A DNA stretch of 62,211 nucleotides from Mastigocoleus sp. MO_188.B34 (GTDB lineage Bacteria > Cyanobacteriota > Cyanobacteriia > Cyanobacteriales > Nostocaceae): contig NZ_JASJDK010000047.1 in the NCBI RefSeq assembly GCF_030065675.1, positions 1-62,211 of the forward strand. Direction: 5' to 3'. A program made the position numbers and the translations under genes. The notes beneath the pieces were generated by a model that searched no databases, was not told the DNA's origin, and saw only the letters and a program-made list of their open reading frames with translations. Of the stretch, positions 36,836 through 44,895 are shown one piece after another (within the stretch, counting starts at the first letter, position 1; every line of letters begins with the position of its first letter).

Positions 36836-37603
36836 TTACTGCTCTGCTTCTGCGGCTTTCGCTGCTGCTGCAATTTCTTCTGGGTTCATGGGCATTAAGG
36901 CTTCTAGTAAAAAAGAGGTTTTGATTGGTGCACCACCTACCCTGGGTTTTACTTTTCCGTCCCTATCAACAGGATCGGATTCCAACACTGATTTATATTC
37001 TTTAACAATTAGTAATGGTTGTAAGCGCTCAATGTTACGAATAATAGATTGAGTTTGCTCATAAGTTCCTATTATTTCAATATTGGTAGTGCTGCTTTTT
37101 AACTTACCGTCTACCTCCGCACCGAGAGAACCATCAGTTATTGTTTGGGGTTGGTTTTCACCAGGTGCAAACTTTTGGAGTTTTGCCTTTATTGCATTGG
37201 TTGATAATTGAGAATTTCCTGCTTCCACCAATCGGTTTAAGTCTATAAGTAAAGTGTCAAGGGTTTTCTCATTTGCAAATACCGATAAAACCTGAATCTG
37301 TTGTTGCTTAGTTTGTGCTAATTCTTCTTTAACTTCATCAATGCTATCGATACTGGCTTTTTTATTCTCAATTTGTGTTTTTAGTTCGCTTTTTTGTGTT
37401 TGCTTTTCTTGAAATGTTTCCCAAGTTGGCATTAACAGGTTCATGAGCATGTAAGCTGCTCCTGCTAACCCTAATAAGCCAATCAAGATACCACCAACTT
37501 TTGGAGTTAGTGTCACCCCAAATACGACGGGATAATTAGAAGAATCATCTTCAAATCCTCCGCCTTGCTCTTCAATAAAGTTAAGATCTTCACTCAGTGT
37601 CAT
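36836..37603 (-). CDS. pilO: type IV pilus inner-membrane platform protein PilO
   Basis: This 255-aa protein has a cytoplasmic N-terminal tail, one transmembrane helix (about residues 34-55, GGILIGLLGLAGAAYMLMNL), a coiled coil (about 60-105, KQTQKSELKTQIENKK) and a periplasmic ferredoxin-like domain. It partners PilN in aligning the pilus motor with the secretin. The start codon overlaps the stop of pilN by four bases. The C-terminus is Ala/Glu-rich (EEIAAAAKAAEAEQ). Assignment rests on position and architecture more than on motif. Confidence 0.88.
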   Translation of the reverse strand: MTLSEDLNFIEEQGGGFEDDSSNYPVVFGVTLTPKVGGILIGLLGLAGAAYMLMNLLMPTWETFQEKQTQKSELKTQIENKKASIDSIDEVKEELAQTKQQQIQVLSVFANEKTLDTLLIDLNRLVEAGNSQLSTNAIKAKLQKFAPGENQPQTITDGSLGAEVDGKLKSSTTNIEIIGTYEQTQSIIRNIERLQPLLIVKEYKSVLESDPVDRDGKVKPRVGGAPIKTSFLLEALMPMNPEEIAAAAKAAEAEQ

Positions 37604-38364
37604 TTTTGCAGAATTCCTGTTCCTTGCAGACTACGTATCCTGGCTACTAGCCCAACTGTCCCTTTTTGTTCCAATTCACGCATCAATTCCGAAGCTGGAA
37701 CATCACTTAAACTGGATTGAATTTCGTATCTAACTACCTTTGGTAATTTAATTAGTTCGCTATTCTCAGACTGACTAACTTCCGGAGGGATAGGAGCATC
37801 TACTAATTCCGCACTCAAAATTCTACTTTCTGAAGGTTTAAATAAGCGAGACTGTTGTAAGCTCAACAAAAAATCATTAACGTCATTAAACGATCGAGCA
37901 TATCCACTTAACTTGACGGCTCCAGCTGAATTGGGTTTATTTCCATCTGTTTCTGCTGGTGGTGTTTGCTCAATATTTTCCAGTTGTACCCTTCCCGGAA
38001 TGCGGTCGCGTAAATCTTGTAACATTGCAGACCAAGGACGGATCTGGTCGAATACCGTTACTAGGGCTTGATTTTCTCCCTTAATCTTGTCAGTCTCCGC
38101 TTTGATTTTATTTATGTCTCCTATTTCTGTTTCTAGCTGTTGATTTTCTGCTTCTAGCTCAGCTATTTCTGATTCTAGGCTGTTGTTTTGAGCACTTAAA
38201 ATATACCAAGCACCACCAACAAACACAGGAAGACATGTTGCAACTGCGAGTCCGATAAATAAGGGTATTAACTCCCCGCCTGAAGTAGTACTTTTGACTT
38301 TACTTTCAGATTTTTTCCGATGGGATGGACGGTCTTGAAGAAAGTTGATATCTAGACTGTACAT
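37600..38364 (-). CDS. pilN: type IV pilus inner-membrane protein PilN
   Basis: This 254-aa protein starts MYSLDINFLQDRP, the conserved N-terminal segment (typically INLLP or INFL) that binds PilM in the cytoplasm. A transmembrane helix (about residues 34-56) is followed by a long coiled coil (about 58-100) and a periplasmic domain. The gene lies between pilM and pilO; a 105-bp spacer separates it from pilM, and it overlaps pilO. Confidence 0.9.
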   Translation of the reverse strand: MYSLDINFLQDRPSHRKKSESKVKSTTSGGELIPLFIGLAVATCLPVFVGGAWYILSAQNNSLESEIAELEAENQQLETEIGDINKIKAETDKIKGENQALVTVFDQIRPWSAMLQDLRDRIPGRVQLENIEQTPPAETDGNKPNSAGAVKLSGYARSFNDVNDFLLSLQQSRLFKPSESRILSAELVDAPIPPEVSQSENSELIKLPKVVRYEIQSSLSDVPASELMRELEQKGTVGLVARIRSLQGTGILQK

Positions 38365-38469
38365 TGTGTGATGTCATACCCCTCTCATAGTGGCAAAGCT
38401 TTCGATAAATATTTTTGGTAAATATTCATTTATGAGTCCAGTAAAAAGTTAAGCAACAATTTGAACTCT

Positions 38470-39576
38470 TTAAACTTCCCGCATCCCCAAACCGAGCACA
38501 ACCCCCAAGCCAGGACGTTGTACTGTACTATATTCGGATTCATCTAACTCTATTGATAGTGATTCTACGGGATCTATTTGAACTGTTGGTAAACTTAAAC
38601 GCTGTGTAAAAAATTCATCCAAATCTTTTAATCCACCTCCCGGTCCAGCCAAAATGAGTTGTGCAACCTCTAAATTTTCACTTTGATTGAGGTAGAAATC
38701 GATAGAACGACGAAGTTCGTCGGTAATTTCTCCCAATACCCTGATCACAGATGCCATACCAGGATTTACTTCAGTTTGACCTGTTTTTCCCGCTTCCATT
38801 GGTGTAGTGGGAATAGTCATACTTTCAAGTAATTCCATATCTCTGGATGTAGGTAAACTCATTGCTTTTGATAAAGCTAATTGGAGTTGAAATGTCCCAA
38901 TTGGTACAGTCCGTGAAAACTGGGGTACTCCATTCACTATGATTGCAATTTCGGTGCTATCAAATTCGATATCGACTAATACCACGGCTTCTTCCCGGTC
39001 AAATTGCCGTAATTGGTCCCTAATGGTTCGAATTAAAGCAAAGCTATTGATTTCCAGAATATCGACTTGTAAGCCAGCTTGTTCAAATGTATTGACATAG
39101 GTATCGGTAATTTCTTTACGGGTAGCAACTAAAAGTACCTGTACTTTTTCAATTCCATCTTCATCAACAAAATATCCAAGCTTTTGATAGTCAACATCAG
39201 CCTCTTCACGGGGATATGGCAAATACAAACTAGCCTCATGGTTGAGTACCATCTCTCGTAGTTCTTTATCATCCAACTCTGCTGGTACGGGTATTAATCG
39301 GATAATAGAGTCTCTCCCAGATACAGCAGTTGCGACGCGGGAAGCTTTAACTTTACTTTGAATCAATGCCTCCTGAATAATTTGTGCCATAGTCGGAGGA
39401 TCGATGATTTGACCTTCTGTAAATACATCTTCCGGTACGCTTACAGATGTCAAAGCTTCTATTTTCAAACCTTGACGTTGTTTGCGTAACTGAACTAGAT
39501 TTACTCTTTGAGGAGCAAGTTCAATTCCGACACCTTGATTAGATTTACTAAAGAAACTATTTAAACTTTTAATCAC
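38470..39576 (-). CDS. pilM: type IV pilus actin-like ATPase PilM
   Basis: This 368-aa cytosolic actin-fold protein is the first gene of the pil cluster. Visible are the phosphate-1 region VGIELAPQRVNLVQLRKQR, the IIRLIPVPAELDDKEL block, VVLVDIEFDSTEIAIIVNG (phosphate 2) and QLILAGPGGGLKDLDEFF (adenosine motif). The GTG at 39576 is chosen as start, giving MIKSLNSFFSKSNQGVGIE. The reading frame remains open another 48 codons upstream, but that part is hydrophobic and aromatic and unlike any PilM. Confidence 0.92.
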   Translation of the reverse strand: MIKSLNSFFSKSNQGVGIELAPQRVNLVQLRKQRQGLKIEALTSVSVPEDVFTEGQIIDPPTMAQIIQEALIQSKVKASRVATAVSGRDSIIRLIPVPAELDDKELREMVLNHEASLYLPYPREEADVDYQKLGYFVDEDGIEKVQVLLVATRKEITDTYVNTFEQAGLQVDILEINSFALIRTIRDQLRQFDREEAVVLVDIEFDSTEIAIIVNGVPQFSRTVPIGTFQLQLALSKAMSLPTSRDMELLESMTIPTTPMEAGKTGQTEVNPGMASVIRVLGEITDELRRSIDFYLNQSENLEVAQLILAGPGGGLKDLDEFFTQRLSLPTVQIDPVESLSIELDESEYSTVQRPGLGVVLGLGMREV

Positions 39577-39720
39577 GGCTTTGTCCGCAGGACTTCTAAA
39601 AAAGAAAATGTAAATTGGATGAAAATGAGATGAAAATATAAATGATACTTGGAGGTCAAACCAACCTCTAACAACAATTCCAGATAAGTTGTCAATAAGT
39701 TTTAAAAAAACTAAATTCAA

Positions 39721-40597
39721 CCTTAAATAGTCAACAGTTCGGCTTATAAATTCTTAAAATATATAACCAGAACGATTAACTGTTTGATTCCTTAAAAATG
39801 ACAAAATCACTAAACAGGTATAATTGGGGTGAAGAATCTGCCTTGCCAAGAAAAAATTTATGGCTAGTTCAGACAGATAAAATAATCGGTATTTTGTACT
39901 TGTTTAGGCTTGTTTACTTTTGCAAAATTTAATTATGACTCGAAACGGGTCAAGTGTAAAAAAGTAAAATCAGGACTAAAAAGCCTATTAAAGCACAATA
40001 AAATCACAGCTAAATAGACAATAAAGCTACAAAATAATATTTAATTCAATTATTCAATCTTTTTCAAGAGAATTTCAAAAGCAAATTATTGCTAATTTCT
40101 TACAAGGCATTATTGTTTGAAGTTAGATATAAGATGACAAAAATATAGATATTCCTCCTACTCATATATTTGTAATTCAGACCAGCTTAATATTTTACAG
40201 GTAAGTATTTGCTGTAAATTAATTAACTAGTTAATCATTTATAACACCGATTCATTAAAACAGACAGTTATTAATAAAGTACCCAGTACTTATACGGAAT
40301 TAACATAATTGACTAAAATTTTTAAATTTAAAATTTGTAAATTCTTCAAACTCACCTTTATTTAAGTTTGTTAAGGGTTGCTTTGGTATTTTTGTTGATG
40401 GTGAAAAAATATTTAAAAGCGTTGGCATTAGATATTATTCAACGCACTTACCCTGAAAGATAAAAATATATCAGCCGCAAATCGATCGACACTCAAACTT
40501 ACCTACTTTAGAGTTGAGGAGATAGGTCATTAAAATACAGCAGTTCGCAAACCACTCTGTGAAGCAAATATTTAAGCTTACTATTGCTTCATTGTTG
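39721..40597. other. gene-free AT-rich spacer between pilM and folC
   Basis: This stretch of about 880 bp is strongly AT-rich, without a believable coding frame or tRNA. It lies upstream of pilM and downstream of folC (both minus strand), so it should hold the pil promoter. No repeats of the STRR type are present. Confidence 0.5.
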
Positions 40598-41953
40598 TTA
40601 ATTACTTCGATTGGCGAAAAAATATCCCACTAAATACAGCGAACCACACAGAACTACTAAATCTTGACTTTGATCGCTTTCACTAAAAGCTGTATCTAAA
40701 GCTGAAAATAAATCTGTATGAACATTACAGGATTTCAATCGCGGACAAACTTCTGCTGCTAGTTTTGCTAAATTCTCAGGTTGGGCTGAACTATGGTCTG
40801 CAACAGGAAGCAGATACAGTTTATCTTCAGGTCGGAGTAATGCTTGAAAAACTTGGGTATGGTCTTTAGTAGAAAGCATTCCCATCACCCAAAAAATCGA
40901 TTTAACCCCAAGTGTGTCAACATAATCTCGTAAAGCTTTCGCTGAAGCTGGGTTGTGAGCACCATCAACTAATAATCTTCGATCTGTGAATTTTTTATCT
41001 TTCCAAGTGGTCCATTGCATTCGTCCCAACCATTTAGTTTTTTCCATCCCAGCAATAATTGCTGATTCAGAAATCAACCAACCCTGGTTTTGCAATATTT
41101 CTACCGCAGCTAGGGCTAAGCTAGAATTTGTCAGTTGAATTGCTCCATGTAAAGACAAAGGATATTGAAGAGATTGATAATTTTTGATATCTTTTCCTTT
41201 ACTTTGCGAGTAATGATACTCTGCCAGGGTTGGACTAATTTGATGAGCAATACAAGGGGAAATGATTGGACATTCCAACTCTTCAGCGCGCGATCGTACT
41301 ACTGTTTCAGCATCTGCTGGTAATGGTGCCATAACAACGGGGCATTTATATTTGAGGATACCAGCCTTTTCTCTGGCAATATCACTAATTTTTGACCCGA
41401 GTACCTGCACATGGTCGAAACTAATCGAAGTAACAATTGTCACTAAAGGCTCTTCGCAGACGTTAGTTGCATCTAAACGTCCCCCCAAACCAACTTCCAC
41501 AACAGCAACATCAACTTTCTGTTGAGCAAAATATAACCAAGCAGCAGCAGTTAAAACTTCAAATTGAGTTGGTGAAGAGTTCTCTGAATCATTCGCCCCG
41601 CGCGTTGCGTTCGCCCCGCGCGTTGCGTTCGCCCCGCGCGTTGTGATCGCAGCTTTAACTTCTAGTAATACTTGCTGTAATTCCTCGGTGCGAATGGGCT
41701 GTTCATCTAAGCAAATTCGTTCCGTCCAATCAATCAAATGAGGAGAGGTATAACGACCAGTACGATAACCTGCAGCAGTGAGAATAGAAGACAAATAAGC
41801 ACATACCGAACCTTTACCATTAGTACCAGCAACATGAATTACTGGAACAGATTTGTGAGGATTACCAAGATTTTTTAAGAGCTGCAGAATTCTCTCAAGT
41901 CCAAGATTAACGCCAAAATGATTAAAAGGTGTTAGTAAAGAATCAATATCCAC
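40598..41953 (-). CDS. folC: bifunctional dihydrofolate/folylpolyglutamate synthase
   Basis: This 451-aa Mur-ligase-type enzyme adds glutamate to dihydropteroate and folates. The P-loop GTNGKGS is at residues 43-49, followed by YTSPHLIDWTERI, a VEVGLGGRLDATN block (metal and folate site), SFDHVQVLGSKISDIAREKA and the C-terminal LLVDGAHNPASAKAL. Residues 105-121 are two and a half copies of a TRGANA hexapeptide, produced by an 18-bp tandem repeat, placed in a loop before the VEVGLGG region. The frame is kept and all key residues are present, so the enzyme should be functional. Confidence 0.93.
   Translation of the reverse strand: MDIDSLLTPFNHFGVNLGLERILQLLKNLGNPHKSVPVIHVAGTNGKGSVCAYLSSILTAAGYRTGRYTSPHLIDWTERICLDEQPIRTEELQQVLLEVKAAITTRGANATRGANATRGANDSENSSPTQFEVLTAAAWLYFAQQKVDVAVVEVGLGGRLDATNVCEEPLVTIVTSISFDHVQVLGSKISDIAREKAGILKYKCPVVMAPLPADAETVVRSRAEELECPIISPCIAHQISPTLAEYHYSQSKGKDIKNYQSLQYPLSLHGAIQLTNSSLALAAVEILQNQGWLISESAIIAGMEKTKWLGRMQWTTWKDKKFTDRRLLVDGAHNPASAKALRDYVDTLGVKSIFWVMGMLSTKDHTQVFQALLRPEDKLYLLPVADHSSAQPENLAKLAAEVCPRLKSCNVHTDLFSALDTAFSESDQSQDLVVLCGSLYLVGYFFANRSN
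41589..41645. repeat. in-frame 18-bp tandem repeat inside folC
   Basis: Nearly three copies of an 18-bp unit (TTCGCCCCGCGCGTTGCG) lie in the gene. The unit is far more GC-rich than its surroundings and encodes T-R-G-A-N-A on the coding strand. It resembles mobile GC-rich cyanobacterial intergenic repeats that have landed in a permissive loop. Confidence 0.88.
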
Positions 41954-41994
41954 GAAAACCGTTTTTATTTTTAAGTTTATTTTTTTTAATTTAT

Positions 41995-42170
41995 TAGGAC
42001 TTACGCATTGACAGAATGAGGAAAATATGAAGTATGTATTTTAGGTATTAAACATCAATTTTCCGATACCTTTTATGCAATTACTTTAATTATGGAATTA
42101 TTGACAATAGTCTGAAACAACGTATTTTCGTTCATTTAGAGTAGTAAATTTATACGATGTGTAAGTCCTA
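41995..42170. mobile_element. MITE-like element, TAGGACTTACGCAT ends
   Basis: A 176-bp AT-rich, non-coding segment is bounded by 14-bp inverted repeats (TAGGACTTACGCAT left, ATGTGTAAGTCCTA right, one mismatch). TTTAT flanks both sides, which could be a 5-bp target duplication. The same end sequence bounds an element at 52860-53046. Confidence 0.7.
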
Positions 42171-42201
42171 TTTATATATAGCAAAACAGTGAATTACATC
42201 T

Positions 42202-42256
42202 AATCCATTACCAATTACCAATTACCAATTACCAATTACCAATTACCAAATACCCA
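42202..42256. repeat. STRR array, heptamer CAATTAC
   Basis: Six tandem copies of CAATTAC (read as TTACCAA) downstream of psbY on its coding strand, followed by a degenerate AAATACCCAAACCCC end. Confidence 0.9.
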
Positions 42257-42308
42257 AACCCCGATAAAAATAAAATCGACTGTTCTTTAGATAGAGATAC
42301 AGTCGATA

Positions 42309-42323
42309 AAACCCAAGCGGGTT
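42309..42323 (-). terminator. possible psbY terminator
   Basis: Reading on the minus strand after the psbY stop, AACCC-GCTT-GGGTT forms a short stem followed by TTAT. The stem is only five pairs, so this is a weak candidate. Confidence 0.35.
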
Positions 42324-42348
42324 CAAGCTTGTTTTTTAAAAAATGAAT

Positions 42349-42474
42349 TTAAGCTTCTCTATTTAAAAAAGTTTGAATTTGTACGAGTGCAGCTTTACCA
42401 ATATTAAAAACTGCCCAACCAGCGGCAATCACAATTGGTGCTAAAACCACCGCTACGCGAAAATCAAGATCCAT
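42349..42474 (-). CDS. psbY: photosystem II protein Y
   Basis: This 41-aa single-helix membrane protein, shorter than usual ORF cut-offs, was found by reading the gap between folC and the carbonic anhydrase gene. It opens [19 protein letters not shown], continues [16 protein letters not shown] and ends in a short polar tail, which matches the PsbY pattern (M-D-x-R-V start, V-L-A-P in the helix, A-G-W-A-V-x-N-I, then a basic amphipathic end). PsbY is a small subunit at the edge of photosystem II near cytochrome b559. An AGAGGAAG ribosome binding site precedes the ATG. Confidence 0.88.
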   Translation of the reverse strand: MDLDFRVAVVLAPIVIAAGWAVFNIGKAALVQIQTFLNREA

Positions 42475-42682
42475 ATCTATTACTTCCTCTTATTAAGCGA
42501 CATTCAAGTATTGCGATCGAGCTTCATCTTATTGTTAGCCTAACTGAGTACTTTTTCCATAGCAAAATGTTAAGATTATTTACAATACCCAATATGATTT
42601 TATAACAAAAGGATCCAGTTATACATTATTAATCGCTTTGATCCTGCCTGTTTGCCAATTCTTAATCCCCAGTCGCCAGTCC

Positions 42683-43216
42683 CTAATCCCCATTCCTTGT
42701 AAAACCAAGATCCGTACCTTTACCAGCATGTACTAAGGCTAGTTTTTGATATTTTTCTGCGTGCTCGATTAAGTCAGCAGCTTCAGTAGAAGAAACTTGT
42801 CGTACAACTTTTCCAGGAACGCCAACAACTAATGAGTAAGGTGGCACATTTTTTGTTACCACAGCACCTGCGCCAATAATGCTACCAGTACCTACTCGTA
42901 CTCCATCAAGAACTATAGCTCCAATTCCTATCAGGCTACCGCGTTCGATGTGAGCAGAGTGTATGACAGCGCGATGTCCAACAGTGACGTAATCTTCTAA
43001 GATAGTTGGTTTCCCAGGATCTCCATGTAATATTGCACCATCTTGAATATTAGTAAATTCACCAACTTCAATAATTTCAACATCTCCTCGGATAGTTGCT
43101 CCATACCAAATGCTAGCCCCGGATGCAATTTTCACCGAACCAACAACAACTGCGTTTTTAGCGACAAAGGTTGCTTGAGAAATGTCAGGAGAAAACCAGT
43201 AGGAAGGAAGAGACAC
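42683..43216 (-). CDS. gamma-class carbonic anhydrase-like hexapeptide-repeat protein
   Basis: This 177-aa protein is a left-handed beta-helix of the gamma carbonic anhydrase/PaaY group. Hexapeptide turns are visible through KIASGASIWYGATIRGD, TNIQDGAILHGDPG, VTVGHRAVIHSAHIERGS and GSIIGAGAVVTKNV, followed by the C-terminal helix. The zinc-binding histidines correspond to His in AILHGD, VGHRAVIH. It might hydrate CO2 or only have a structural role; it is shorter than CcmM and lacks Rubisco-like repeats. The last residues N-G-D and the TAG stop are encoded by the adjacent GGGGATTAGGGACTGG repeat. Confidence 0.85.
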   Translation of the reverse strand: MSLPSYWFSPDISQATFVAKNAVVVGSVKIASGASIWYGATIRGDVEIIEVGEFTNIQDGAILHGDPGKPTILEDYVTVGHRAVIHSAHIERGSLIGIGAIVLDGVRVGTGSIIGAGAVVTKNVPPYSLVVGVPGKVVRQVSSTEAADLIEHAEKYQKLALVHAGKGTDLGFTRNGD

Positions 43217-43309
43217 GATAGAATAGAATTAAGGTACTCAGAAATACTGAAAGAATTCCAACCATAATAAGGCTGGTAGACTTTAAAAGGGTATCATAGC
43301 GTTATATTT

Positions 43310-43420
43310 GAATCCAATTTGAATCCAATTAAAATATCAAAATAGTGATTTTAAAATTAATGATTCTAAAGTTAGAATGATTCTAAAATTAGTGATTCTA
43401 AAATTCTTGATTCTCAAAAT
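43310..43420. repeat. imperfect 16-bp AT-rich repeats
   Basis: Between the carbonic anhydrase gene and the TIGR02652 gene there are repeated GAATCCAATT (two copies) and then four imperfect copies of GTGATTCTAAAATTA. These are in the promoter region shared by the divergent genes. Confidence 0.6.
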
Positions 43421-43515
43421 AGTCGTTAACTAAGTATCTCTTCGATTCCAAGTAAGAGTATCATTTTAAACCGAGATTCTGTATAGAAAATGAATATATT
43501 TTTACCCACTTCACA

Positions 43516-44025
43516 ATGAAACCAGGTTTACAGTATCCAATATTCGGTCCCGAAATCAAGTGTCCCCACTGTCATCAAGCCATCCCGGCATTGACACTTA
43601 CTGATACTTATTTGTGTCCTCGTCACGGAGCTTTTGAAGCAAACCCAGAAACTAAAGAATTGATTCATCTGCAGTCAGGTCGTCACTGGCGAAGATGGAA
43701 TTCTAAATGGTTTCGACAACATACCCATCCTGATGGTATTCGGTTTGAAATTCATGAAGCTCTAGATAAACTTTATACCCAAGGGTACAGGGCTACAAAG
43801 GTAATTATTGCTACTCGATACCAGGAACTGATGAGTGGCTATTTGGAGCGCAGTAGCCCTTGGCGCTCGGGACAATCAGAGATTACTTCAGGGCGACTGT
43901 ATGGCTTACCAGTTGATTTTAGTCCCGATCCCCAAGAAGAACCACGTTGGAATGTGATAAATTTTGACTTGGAGAAGGAACCAGGTGTGCCAGTACGTTA
44001 CCCTTACTTCAAGTTGTTTGACTAG
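43516..44025 (+). CDS. TIGR02652 family protein
   Basis: This 169-aa cyanobacterial conserved protein of unknown function has an N-terminal zinc-ribbon-like segment (Cys-Pro-His-Cys in IKCPHCHQAIPAL and a third cysteine in YLCPRHGAF), a W-rich middle (HWRRWNSKWFRQHTHPDG) and a conserved end (EPRWNVINFDLEKEPGVPV, then RYPYFKLFD). The start is the ATG before K-P-G-L-Q-Y-P. The VOC gene begins 56 bp downstream in the same direction. Confidence 0.8.
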   Translation: MKPGLQYPIFGPEIKCPHCHQAIPALTLTDTYLCPRHGAFEANPETKELIHLQSGRHWRRWNSKWFRQHTHPDGIRFEIHEALDKLYTQGYRATKVIIATRYQELMSGYLERSSPWRSGQSEITSGRLYGLPVDFSPDPQEEPRWNVINFDLEKEPGVPVRYPYFKLFD

Positions 44026-44081
44026 TTTTAATAATGATGAATGGGGGCAATAAGTTAAGATAGTAAATTTTAGTTTAGATA

Positions 44082-44519
44082 ATGCATCACGCTTCTATTA
44101 AGACGGCTAACATTTATAAAGCGATCGCCTTTTACGAACAATTAGGGTTTGAAGTCTGCGAACGCTTCAGTACGGGCTATACCCTTGCTTGTTGGCTCGA
44201 AGGACTCGATAGCAGACTAGAGTTAATTGAAATTCCCAACCCTAAACCACCAGCAGATGCATTTGGAGACGAGCATTATGTCGGCTACTATCATCTATCT
44301 TTCGACCTTACCCAAAGCTTTCCCGACCTACCTAGCTGGTTGAATGATTTAAAAGAATGTTTTGCGAAAGGTGTAGAGAAAAATTCTCAATTATTAAAAC
44401 CTTTAGTTGTACTTTTAGAACCAACACAGCAGCAAATTGGTAGTTGTATCTATGAAGTAGCTTTTATTGCTGATGCTGATGGGTTACCATTGGAATTCAT
44501 CAGATTACTGAAAAAATGA
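44082..44519 (+). CDS. VOC-family (glyoxalase/dioxygenase-like) protein
   Basis: This 145-aa protein has the vicinal-oxygen-chelate beta-alpha-beta-beta-beta pattern. It starts MHHASIKTANIYKAIAFYEQLGF, keeps RLELIEIPNP, YHLSFDLT, and ends EVAFIADADGLPLEFIRLL. The metal-ligand positions include His2 or His3, Glu in ELIE, His in YYHLSF and the C-terminal Glu in LEFI. The substrate is unknown. It probably shares a transcript with the upstream TIGR02652 gene. Confidence 0.85.
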   Translation: MHHASIKTANIYKAIAFYEQLGFEVCERFSTGYTLACWLEGLDSRLELIEIPNPKPPADAFGDEHYVGYYHLSFDLTQSFPDLPSWLNDLKECFAKGVEKNSQLLKPLVVLLEPTQQQIGSCIYEVAFIADADGLPLEFIRLLKK

Positions 44520-44895
44520 TTTAAAAGTAAGACAGCAAATCTAAGTTTTGATTTAAAGTGCTACCTAATAAAGCATGAAGGTAGTGCAATTACTATCGTT
44601 CAAGAATCAAAATCAATCAATAATCAAAACTTAGAGTATATAAAACCATGCAGCGTTAGCTCGAAAGTAATTTAATTTTTTCCCATTATTGGAATTTATA
44701 TATTTGTAGTTTTTCCTGTATCACTACGGTTTATATAATTTTTTTGCGATCTAACAACTCATGAGCAATTGCCAAGCCAATTAAATGTTATAGAATTAGA
44801 TTTTCCAAGATTGAATATTTTAAAGCTAAATATTTCCAAGCTAAATATTCAAAAAAATCAAAATCTTATAGTTTCAAAAAACTTCATTATCATCA
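44520..44895. other. gene-free spacer upstream of the M16 peptidase
   Basis: 376 bp of AT-rich DNA. A short direct repeat of CTAAATATT occurs three times at about 44826-44850. No gene or RNA was recognised. Confidence 0.45.

Noticed and set aside
38470-39720. Longer PilM with 48 extra N-terminal residues
   Set aside because: The extra part is hydrophobic/aromatic and not PilM-like; the GTG at 39576 gives the normal start.
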